NCBI RefSeq assembly: GCF_001747095.1
Contig: NZ_MDGP01000001.1
Span: 1,471,001 to 1,535,000 of the forward strand
Length of the DNA stretch: 64,000 nucleotides
Reading direction: 5' to 3'
From: Roseivirga sp. 4D4
Lineage (GTDB): Bacteria; Bacteroidota; Bacteroidia; Cytophagales; Cyclobacteriaceae
Shown: positions 34,858 to 41,851 of the stretch, in pieces
Numbering within the stretch: the first letter of the stretch is position 1
Layout: every line of letters begins with the position of its first letter
Translations under genes and position numbers: made by a program
Notes under the pieces: model-generated
Seen by the model: the letters and a program-made list of their open reading frames with translations, nothing else
Told to the model about the DNA's origin: nothing
Databases searched by the model: none

Positions 34858-35226
34858 TTAAGACAGGAAGTCCATCTCCGTACAGGCTATTAACCTGCTA
34901 TCGGCAAGTGCTTCTGTTCTTAGATGCCCAGGATAGTCAGGGTGGCCACCGAGTTGGGCCAAAGCCATTTTATTGGGATACTTCACGATGAGCACTGCAT
35001 CCCAAAGTCGTGCGTCATGCGGACCAATTAGCATACCCATCGGTTGACCCGACCACACCAATTCAGCCCCTACTTCAACAATCAAGGGGGCCACCGCTTT
35101 GATATAAGCCTGATACTTACTGAGCCCTGCGGTTTTGAACTTGAGCATATTGATCATAAACAAGGGCCCAATATCAGGCATTTCCATAAACTGTTGTTGC
35201 TGTTCTGGTGTCGGATTAATATGCAT
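34858..35226 (-). CDS. DUF1330 family protein (dimeric alpha-beta barrel)
   Basis: A 122-aa cytoplasmic protein with the ferredoxin-like pattern of DUF1330: GPLFMINMLKFK (first strand), YQAYIKAVAPLIVEVGAELVWSG (helix and strand), WDAVLIVKYPNKMALAQLGGHP (strand and helix), then a final strand region (DSRLIACTEMDFLS). Relatives are small enzymes or binding proteins without an agreed reaction. Divergent from the TlpA-like gene, whose start is 84 bases away. Confidence 0.85.
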   Translation of the reverse strand: MHINPTPEQQQQFMEMPDIGPLFMINMLKFKTAGLSKYQAYIKAVAPLIVEVGAELVWSGQPMGMLIGPHDARLWDAVLIVKYPNKMALAQLGGHPDYPGHLRTEALADSRLIACTEMDFLS

Positions 35227-35309
35227 AGCTTCTTCGTTTCAGATATAAGATAGTCTTTTCTGAAAAGAAACATCGACTAACAAAACCGCTGAATTATCTT
35301 TATAGCATC

Positions 35310-36104
35310 ATGCGAACTCAGATCATAGCTTCTATTCTGTTCATTTCCATCATTATGGGCTGCAGCAGCGCTTCAGAAAAGAAGACGTTCACCACCCAGT
35401 ATGGGAGTATGAAGGCCCTTCAGGCTCATCTGGAGCAGGACAAGATGACTTGGTGGACTTACCACAAAGGGCATATCGTTCTTTCCAAAGAATTCAATGC
35501 ATTGGATATCGATGGGACTGAAATCACTAAGAAGGCCTTTTTGGAAAAGCTCAATACGGGTGACTTCATCACACTGGAAGTTGAAGATGAAGCGAAGGAA
35601 TCCTATTATCACCTTCTACCCATCTCCGAAGATGCCGATGAATCTATCAGTGGTATGGTTGAGGTAGATGGCTATTCCGCGCTGGAGCACTTTCTTCAAG
35701 AAGGAAAAGACTTTGCCGATTTTGACTTTACTGACCTGGAAGGCAATCACTTTACACGTCAGGATCTGGCCGGAAAGACCATATTCTTAAAAACCTGGTT
35801 TATCGCCTGTGCCCCGTGTATTGAAGAAATGCCACACCTCAATGAGATGGTGACCTCTTACCAAAACAGAGAAGATGTCATCTTCATTAGTCTTGCCCTT
35901 GACAAACCTGAGGCTTTGAAAAAGTTTCTCAGCGAAACCCAGTTTGACTACAAAGTCGTAGCCCTTCAGGGTGATTTCATTGTCGAAAACCTTGTCAATC
36001 TGGCTTATCCCACACATTACATCATAGGCCCTGACGGTAAAGTCAAGAAGGTAACCCAAAACTTCGAAGAACTGGATTTAGCCCGAATTGCTATGGGCAT
36101 TTAG
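35310..36104 (+). CDS. TlpA-like thioredoxin-fold lipoprotein
   Basis: 264 aa, lipobox IIMGCSS (Cys18). Residues ~30-125 are an extra N-terminal domain. Residues ~135-264 are a TlpA/redoxin thioredoxin domain: DFDFTDLEGNHFTRQDLAGK, then KTWFIACAPCIEEMPHLNEM with active-site Cys167-Ala-Pro-Cys170, and cis-Pro region AYPTHYIIGPDGKV. It reduces disulphides in periplasmic clients. The 3' end overlaps the stop of the convergent gene by 4 bases. Confidence 0.9.
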   Translation: MRTQIIASILFISIIMGCSSASEKKTFTTQYGSMKALQAHLEQDKMTWWTYHKGHIVLSKEFNALDIDGTEITKKAFLEKLNTGDFITLEVEDEAKESYYHLLPISEDADESISGMVEVDGYSALEHFLQEGKDFADFDFTDLEGNHFTRQDLAGKTIFLKTWFIACAPCIEEMPHLNEMVTSYQNREDVIFISLALDKPEALKKFLSETQFDYKVVALQGDFIVENLVNLAYPTHYIIGPDGKVKKVTQNFEELDLARIAMGI

Positions 36105-36853
36105 CCATCAGGACAGGCATATTCATAGGAGTCTCGCTCGAACTGCATATTGAAACTACTTCCAGGTACGATTTTCATCCCTGGCCAGTCGTCCCAAAGC
36201 TTTGCCGTCAGCGTATTGGATTCCGGCTCAGCATCAAGCTTCCAGTCCACTAGCGCCACCAGTTTTTCATATCCAGCACTTTCAGTTCCTAGTTCCCAAT
36301 AGACGAGGTAGTCCTCTCCCACGCAAATTACGCCTCCGTCAATCACTCCCTCAGTTTGAATCTCGGTCATGATCTCAGCGACCTGGCTCATAAAACTATC
36401 CGAGCTTAGTCCTGACGGCCTACTGGCTACCAAATGACGCACTTCTCCGGCCATCCACTCAACCGCCTTATCAATCAAATAGCAAGGTTGTTCTGAAGTG
36501 AGGGTACCTTGGAAAAGAGTCGGAAAATCAGCTCGACTATCATCGGTATAAACAGAGCCATGGGTTAAGGTGTAGGTTCTTACGCCTAAGGTATTGAAGC
36601 CATTGTGATAGGTATCCTGTGATTCCCAGTACAAAATGGCCGTTTCATCCGGCACGGTATCCGGCTTGTTAGGCAGGTCGCAAGGAATGGTCGGAATATA
36701 GGCGCAAAGACCAATAGGCGTCTGCATTTCTACCGTAGCAGGCACAAAAACGGTGCAAAGCTTGTCGTAGAAGTCCGATACCTTGAGCGATGGTGATCTA
36801 TACCCTCTCCATACTCTGACGGCATTGGGCGGTGGTGGTGTCTGTCTATTCAT
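36101..36853 (-). CDS. Unrecognised protein, fourth gene of the UDG/PNP-like cluster
   Basis: A 250-aa protein with no signal peptide. It starts RQTPPPPNAVRVWRGYRSPS and then has FYDKLCTVFVPATVEMQTP, ILYWESQDTYHNGFNTLGV and YLIDKAVEWMAGEVRHLV. The alternating strands and helices could be an alpha/beta-barrel, but no family is recognised. The start codon overlaps the stop of the UDG-like gene by 4 bases (ATGA), so translational coupling and a shared function are likely. It is the last gene of the 40651-36101 transcription unit. Confidence 0.65.
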   Translation of the reverse strand: MNRQTPPPPNAVRVWRGYRSPSLKVSDFYDKLCTVFVPATVEMQTPIGLCAYIPTIPCDLPNKPDTVPDETAILYWESQDTYHNGFNTLGVRTYTLTHGSVYTDDSRADFPTLFQGTLTSEQPCYLIDKAVEWMAGEVRHLVASRPSGLSSDSFMSQVAEIMTEIQTEGVIDGGVICVGEDYLVYWELGTESAGYEKLVALVDWKLDAEPESNTLTAKLWDDWPGMKIVPGSSFNMQFERDSYEYACPDG

Positions 36854-38559
36854 GATGATTTCTTTTGATCGGTTTTACCTGCAGCCACAATTTGTGCGGC
36901 TACTTTCTTCAAAAACCCAACTGGCGGTGCAGGCTCCTCTGGCTTTTTATAGGGGCAACCTAATGGAAACTTCCAGTGGTCATTGACACAAAAGCTGCAA
37001 GCTCCTTCCGAACGAGTCAAATAGCCTTTTTCTCCTGATTCACCCTCCTTATAGGACAGGTTGCCATGATTGTACAAGCCTTCCAGTACTTCGGCCATCT
37101 GTCGATGTGGATTGTAGTAATCAGGACTAAGCACTTTTAATGCATCTGAAAACTGCTTCTCAAGTTCCTCAAAGACCTGATAGGTATTCGATGTGATTTG
37201 AATCGCTGTATAATCTTCTGATTCTTCCCCCGGAACGATGTCAATATCCTTGCTCTGCTCAAAGTAGGCGTAGCAATCGGCATAGTCCTTTTTAAAGGCA
37301 TCGAAGTCGCTGCCGCTCATTCTGAACTGAGGCAAGAAGTTCGTGTTATAGGAAAAATGTGGGGTTACAATCAGCCGGGTAGTCAACTCATATTTACGAC
37401 CATCAATTTCCGTGGAGAATTTAAAGTAACATGGGTTATTATCATCGATTGTTTCTTTGAAGAGTGTAAAAGCACCATCCTTGGGATATTTCGGCATAGG
37501 ATACTTCTGATCGATTAACCCATCAAAGGCATCTCTAAACATGTTCCATGAAGACTCTCCCACTAGGTAGAGCACTACCGGCTTGGTCTGAACCATCTGC
37601 TTGATGGCCCAAGAGTTTTTGGAAACACAGTTATTGACAATGGTTTCTTCCTGATTCCCCAGATAGTCTTCATTCCAATGCGGTGAAGCGCAAGCGACCA
37701 TATCCAACTGACCGACATCCTCCCCGATTTGAATGTCTGCGTCTTTCATGCCCTTGGCTTTCAGGAAGTCTGAAAACATCTTCAGTGTTGGTACAAACTG
37801 CTCATAATAACCGATCTGTTCCTGATACACATCGGTAGAAATCCCAGCAGGCACATTTAGTCTAGCTGCAATCACATCTCCTTTCTTGAAGACATTATCA
37901 GGGCCATAGTGATTGTATAAGAGCACATAACGCGGGGTTCCTGTACTTCTATTCAGGGGAATGACGGTATTCTCGCTATCTCCATCATATAATACTTCGA
38001 TGGAATAGTCAGGTCCTTGGTTGGTTCTTTCGGCACTCATTACCTGACCATCCTTCTCCGCAATAATCTGGCCCTCAGGTAGCAAGTATTGCTTCACGAA
38101 GTCCAAATCGAGATGCTCCTGGTATACTGATCGATATCGATAGTAATAGGCATATTTCGTCCAGGCATCGGTTTTGTCATCACTGGTAAAGTTGGGGTAA
38201 GCCCAACTTGTCCCTTGGAGTCCAGGAGCAAATGCCGTCATATTAGGATTGATGCCAATGGTCATGATCGGTGCCTTGCGACAGCCGTCCATCACTTCCC
38301 CGTTAGGGAAGGCTTCTTCCCTAGTCTTTCCTTTTAGCCATAGATAATCTTCAGGGCTACCCTCAGGTTTATTTTCTTTTGGAATACTGCTATCAAAGTC
38401 AAAGGTCGGATAAGGACCATAGGGTTGTTTTAGTGGGTTATCCGGCCAAAAGAACTTGCAGGTTCCACATGATCTGACATTGTAAACCAAATCTATTTCT
38501 AATGGATCTTTCGAATCGACATTGACCGCCCTGGGTGGGTTGTACTGAGGAGTATTCAT
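36850..38559 (-). CDS. Divergent uracil-DNA-glycosylase-superfamily protein with predicted 4Fe-4S cluster
   Basis: 569 aa from ATG 38559 (the longer frame reads through the intergenic hairpin). Elements seen in order: SCGTC (Cys31, Cys34); PIMTIGINPNMTAF (97-110), like the UDG motif 1 GxNPG; DMVACASPHW with Cys290; NNCVSKNSW with Cys311; KPVVLYLVGESSW, like the P-x-V-I-x-x-x-LG strand of UDG families 4/5; RLIVTPHFSYN (395-405), like motif 2 HPSY. In family 4 UDGs the four cluster cysteines occupy these same places. A second cysteine set (GACSFC at 519-524, GCPY at 534-537) may bind another metal. It is more than twice the usual UDG length because of inserts. DNA repair is not proven; an altered base or nucleotide activity is possible. 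Confidence 0.6.
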   Translation of the reverse strand: MNTPQYNPPRAVNVDSKDPLEIDLVYNVRSCGTCKFFWPDNPLKQPYGPYPTFDFDSSIPKENKPEGSPEDYLWLKGKTREEAFPNGEVMDGCRKAPIMTIGINPNMTAFAPGLQGTSWAYPNFTSDDKTDAWTKYAYYYRYRSVYQEHLDLDFVKQYLLPEGQIIAEKDGQVMSAERTNQGPDYSIEVLYDGDSENTVIPLNRSTGTPRYVLLYNHYGPDNVFKKGDVIAARLNVPAGISTDVYQEQIGYYEQFVPTLKMFSDFLKAKGMKDADIQIGEDVGQLDMVACASPHWNEDYLGNQEETIVNNCVSKNSWAIKQMVQTKPVVLYLVGESSWNMFRDAFDGLIDQKYPMPKYPKDGAFTLFKETIDDNNPCYFKFSTEIDGRKYELTTRLIVTPHFSYNTNFLPQFRMSGSDFDAFKKDYADCYAYFEQSKDIDIVPGEESEDYTAIQITSNTYQVFEELEKQFSDALKVLSPDYYNPHRQMAEVLEGLYNHGNLSYKEGESGEKGYLTRSEGACSFCVNDHWKFPLGCPYKKPEEPAPPVGFLKKVAAQIVAAGKTDQKKSS

Positions 38560-38584
38560 GTGTGGATATTTAAGAGTAATAAAT

Positions 38585-38612
38585 AAAGCCGGCTCGCAAA
38601 TGCAAGCCGGCT
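38585..38612 (-). terminator. Intra-cluster hairpin, possible attenuator
   Basis: AAGCCGGCT and AGCCGGCTT form a 9-bp stem with 10-base loop between the PNP-like stop and the UDG-like start; on the minus strand it is followed by TATTTATTA. Partial termination would lower expression of the last two genes. Confidence 0.55.
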
Positions 38613-38623
38613 TCACGTGTGGT

Positions 38624-39724
38624 TTACTGACCGGAAATCGCTGCCCATGTTGTTAGGGCACCATTAAAACTGGTATAGAATCCAGCAGTTTCATAAATCA
38701 AGCTCGACCATTCTTCCCTTACGTCATCTGGGATTGGCGTGCCGTCCTGTGCTTTATCCGCTACGACAGGATCTGATATATTCCTCACGTAGCAATAGTC
38801 TACGCCCATCAAGCCGGCCTGATGACCGATAACAGTATCGTCCATCTCTAGGGCCGAATACTGCGCTGAATCATCACCTTTGGCAATGAAATAGTAGTCA
38901 GTGGTCAAGAGTGGGACATCCTTCGCTTCAATGACTTTAGGGTTGTCCGTATTGGAAGGCTCCAGTGGATAGTTCACCAAATCCTTATAACCAAAAGGTG
39001 CCGAATCCTTCTTCTCCTCATGAAGTTTCCCTATGAGGTAGTTCAACTCATCCTCGGTCATCACCGAACTCAAAGGCATAAATAACTTTTCAGCTGAAGG
39101 GATCATGTCCAAGTATGGATAGAATGAAGAAGTAAAGGTCTGGTTGTTATAATCGACTCCCGTATTCTCTGGAAGCTTTAGCTCGATATGCCCAGAATTG
39201 GTTAGTGCCACATCTCCTAAAACTGTCTTTGTTGTTGGGCCTCCTGCTGTGCCGATCGAGAATACCTGAGATGGTTTAGCATCTTCGATAATGCATTTCG
39301 TCATTTCCGTCAGTCCAGTGATATATGGAGGGTGAGACAAATGGGTTTCAGACTTAAAAAGTAAAACCGTCTTTTCCTTACCTGATTTATCGGTAATACC
39401 TACCAGGAGATAGTAACCCCAAAGGTCTTCGGCAGAAGATTTCGGCACATTGCGACTATACAATTTCCAGGCGTCTCTCCAAGAAGTTGAAGCGTATGGC
39501 CCTCTGGTGGTGCCACTGTTAACAAAAACGTGATCCAGCGCAGACCATTCGGCACTTGTCCAAGTGATGACCACTATATCTGCCGAAGGCAATGGTGCAT
39601 CAGGGCCGCTATAATTGAAGGGAATAATTTTAGGCGCACTCTGGCCGATCGATTTCCAATCAACGATCGGTAAATCCGGTAGATAGGCTTCGTGCTTATA
39701 GGTTTTAGTGTTGATTCTAGACAT
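38624..39724 (-). CDS. Nucleoside-phosphorylase (PNP/UDP/MTAN)-fold protein
   Basis: A 366-aa cytoplasmic protein. Motifs of the PNP_UDP_1 superfamily are clear: ADIVVITWTSAEWSALDHVF (48-67, first strand and helix), VFSIGTAGGPTTKTVLGDVA (154-173, the GTAGG ribose/phosphate loop and GD-V strand), ALEMDDTVIG (291-300, ribose-binding Met-Glu region) and YVRNISDPV (312-320, catalytic Asp318 in MTAN-like enzymes). The N-terminal ~45 residues are an extension. The superfamily cleaves the N-glycosidic bond of nucleosides; the same domain also serves as a sensor or effector in some defence NTPases. No ATPase or TPR is fused here. Middle of the cluster next to the UDG-like protein. Confidence 0.8.
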   Translation of the reverse strand: MSRINTKTYKHEAYLPDLPIVDWKSIGQSAPKIIPFNYSGPDAPLPSADIVVITWTSAEWSALDHVFVNSGTTRGPYASTSWRDAWKLYSRNVPKSSAEDLWGYYLLVGITDKSGKEKTVLLFKSETHLSHPPYITGLTEMTKCIIEDAKPSQVFSIGTAGGPTTKTVLGDVALTNSGHIELKLPENTGVDYNNQTFTSSFYPYLDMIPSAEKLFMPLSSVMTEDELNYLIGKLHEEKKDSAPFGYKDLVNYPLEPSNTDNPKVIEAKDVPLLTTDYYFIAKGDDSAQYSALEMDDTVIGHQAGLMGVDYCYVRNISDPVVADKAQDGTPIPDDVREEWSSLIYETAGFYTSFNGALTTWAAISGQ

Positions 39725-39739
39725 TTACGTGTGGTTTAA

Positions 39740-40651
39740 TTAGCAGACTAAAGTATAATTCTGATCTTTTATTATGAATGTATTGAGTACACTCAGGCCC
39801 TTTTCAGCTGTGACAGTTGCTTCAACATCCCAGCCTAAAACACTGCCGTAGATACCGTTAAAGGTCATTTCTCCTGTATCACGGTAAGTGGCGAAGTATG
39901 GAAAGCCTTTGGCATCAGTAAAAGCAGAAACGGCTGTGAGCCCGCGCATTTGATCTGGTGCATCAATGTTCAAGACAGGGTGGGATGGTTCATCCGCGCC
40001 ATCCATAAAGTGATCTACATTCACCTTGTTGTATTTCACATTGGTTTTGATAAAGAAGTTCTCTCCTCCCATTTGAAAGAAGGAAAACCTTGTCCACCCT
40101 TGCGCCCAACCATCTGTCCATACCGTTTCAGAATAGAGCGCCTGCGATGAAGGAACAGAAAGCTGATACTTGGCAACATCTCCTGTATTCATATTATAGG
40201 CGATAAAGAACAGTCCGTATCGCCATGCGAAAGGTTTTACGGTGGTATTCCCCTCACCAATTTTAGCACCATAAACAGAAGTAAGGCTAAAGTCATCAGC
40301 GACCTGAATAAAGTCTGCATACTCCGATTGCGTGCCATCATAGCAGATGAGCATGGGACTGTTGGCCATATAGAAAGGTTCTACAATGGCACACCCGAAA
40401 TCAATCTTTTGCGTGGCCACCTGAATTAAGTATTTCCCACTCTTTTCGTCATAGGCCTGAAAAGTAGTGGCAGTACTGTTTGTGGCATTAAAAGCGACAA
40501 TATAGGTTTCGCCATTCAATTGATAGTTGGCAACGGCCGAGGTGCCCGCAGGCAAATTGTTGACCATTGCGGGGTCGACTTGATCAGCTGAAAACTGACC
40601 ATCAGAAGAGGCTGTGGCGGTTTGCACAGCATAAAGTGTAGTGTTAGACAT
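39740..40651 (-). CDS. Tectonin/tachylectin-like beta-propeller protein
   Basis: A 303-aa protein with no signal peptide. It has repeated blade-like units around aromatic and glycine residues: GETYIVAFNATNSTATTFQA, SPMLICYDGTQSEYADFIQV, FAWRYGLFFIAYNMNTGDV, GWTRFSFFQMGGENFFIKTN. The W-x-x-GW-T-x-F pattern resembles lectin-type tectonin propellers. Each blade would be about 45-50 residues, giving five or six blades. First gene of the cluster, 15 bases before the PNP-like start. Binding of glycans or partner proteins is inference. Confidence 0.6.
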   Translation of the reverse strand: MSNTTLYAVQTATASSDGQFSADQVDPAMVNNLPAGTSAVANYQLNGETYIVAFNATNSTATTFQAYDEKSGKYLIQVATQKIDFGCAIVEPFYMANSPMLICYDGTQSEYADFIQVADDFSLTSVYGAKIGEGNTTVKPFAWRYGLFFIAYNMNTGDVAKYQLSVPSSQALYSETVWTDGWAQGWTRFSFFQMGGENFFIKTNVKYNKVNVDHFMDGADEPSHPVLNIDAPDQMRGLTAVSAFTDAKGFPYFATYRDTGEMTFNGIYGSVLGWDVEATVTAEKGLSVLNTFIIKDQNYTLVC

Positions 40652-40883
40652 GTACTGTGTGTTTTAGTGTGGATTCAATTTAGTGATAGAGATAGCGCAT
40701 TTCTCTAGCTGAATTCATTGAGAATTAAAAATGGTGGGCCAACCAAAGGTCCTTTCTGGTTAGCAGAACTTGATCAGTGAAGCAGCTCAAGATGAAATTA
40801 TAGGCAGTTCAGCCTTTTCCTGTATCGAATCATTCCTTGAGTTTCGGCTAATCTGCTAATTCGGGAATCAAACCCAATCGATT

Positions 40884-41279
40884 ATGAAAAGCTCAAATAC
40901 TTCCTTAAAAGTCATTCTCACATTGGTCATGTTGTCCTTTGCTGTTTCCTGTGGATCGGGTAACTCTGAAAGCTCGAATAGTGATAGGCCCTTTAATCCC
41001 GTTGGTAAATGGGAGTACAAAGTCACCACCGATGTAAGCTATGGTGAAATTGATATCTCAAAATCAGGCAACACCTTTAAGGCCGTCATGACCACCGAAG
41101 TCTTCGGCACCCTTGATTTGATGAACTTAAAAATTGAAGAGAATGTCCTAACTGCTGATCTGGATGTTGGTGGCACCCCTGCCATCATCAAATGTGAGTT
41201 TGATGGTGATGACTTCACCGGAGCCGTTGTTGCTGGAGAAACGACTTTCCCGATGGTCGGGCAACGGGCTGGGGATTGA
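40884..41279 (+). CDS. Small hypothetical lipoprotein
   Basis: A 131-aa protein with lipoprotein signal (VILTLVMLSFAVSCGSGN, Cys near 23) and a beta-rich body (PVGKWEYKVTTDVSYGEIDIS, ending FPMVGQRAGD), similar in feel to small lipocalin-like or META-type envelope proteins. No function claimed. Divergent from the propeller cluster, 232 bases away; the spacer holds no recognisable element. Confidence 0.65.
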   Translation: MKSSNTSLKVILTLVMLSFAVSCGSGNSESSNSDRPFNPVGKWEYKVTTDVSYGEIDISKSGNTFKAVMTTEVFGTLDLMNLKIEENVLTADLDVGGTPAIIKCEFDGDDFTGAVVAGETTFPMVGQRAGD

Positions 41280-41313
41280 AGGCGGTATTTGAAGTATTCA
41301 CTATCTTGAATAG

Positions 41314-41703
41314 GTGTACTATCTACCCTACAATAAGAACCTGAAACAGTTTTCAAGAAACCTGAGGAACAATAGTACCCTTTCTGAGGTATTGCTCTGG
41401 CAAAAGCTTAGAGCAGGACAGATTCGTGGATATAAGTTCAATAGGCAAAAGCCTCTGGGTAATTACATTGTTGACTTCTATTGTAAGAAGTTAAACCTGG
41501 TGATTGAAGTAGACGGTGCAAGTCACTTCATAGGTGATGCTCCCATTAGAGATAAGGAAAGGCAGGATATACTTGAGAATATGGGGCTTCAATTCTTGAG
41601 GTTTGACGATATGGATGTCAAAGTGAATATGTCAGGCGTCATAAGAATTTTGGAGGATTTTATGGATGAGCGGGAACGGTCGAATCCCCCTAGCCCCCTT
41701 TAG
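41314..41703 (+). CDS. DUF559 endonuclease-domain protein (Vsr-like fold)
   Basis: 129 aa from a GTG start. Complete DUF559 domain: FSRNLRNNSTLSEVLLWQKLR (N-terminal helix), YKFNRQKPLGNYIVDFYCKKLNLVIEVDG (the D-x-x-ExD catalytic strand set), DKERQDILENMGLQFLRF. Such proteins are small restriction-like nucleases of unknown target, common in Bacteroidota. The last six residues (NPPSPL) are encoded by the intergenic CCCCCTTT repeat, which suggests the repeat extended the 3' end of the gene. Confidence 0.88.
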   Translation: MYYLPYNKNLKQFSRNLRNNSTLSEVLLWQKLRAGQIRGYKFNRQKPLGNYIVDFYCKKLNLVIEVDGASHFIGDAPIRDKERQDILENMGLQFLRFDDMDVKVNMSGVIRILEDFMDERERSNPPSPL

Positions 41704-41837
41704 CCAAAGGGGGAATTAGTTCTAAATCAAAAGGTGAAAGTTTGAATAGTTGTCAGCCCCATTAACTGCATTCCTAGGTGAATTCATTAGTTTTTGCAGT
41801 CACTAACTTCGATAGTGTCCCCCTTTGGTAAAGGGGG
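41694..41837. repeat. Pair of CCCCCTTT/AAAGGGGG inverted repeats between convergent genes
   Basis: CCCCCTTT (41694-41701) pairs with AAAGGGGG (41706-41713). A second copy, CCCCCTTT (41819-41826) with AAAGGGGG (41830-41837), lies in opposite overall orientation (extra CCCCC on the left of the first, GGGGG on the right of the second). They bracket 105 bases with no gene. Dispersed repeats of this type are frequent in Bacteroidota and may act as transcription stops for both converging genes. Confidence 0.65.
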
Positions 41838-41851
41838 TGCGAAGCGGGGGA

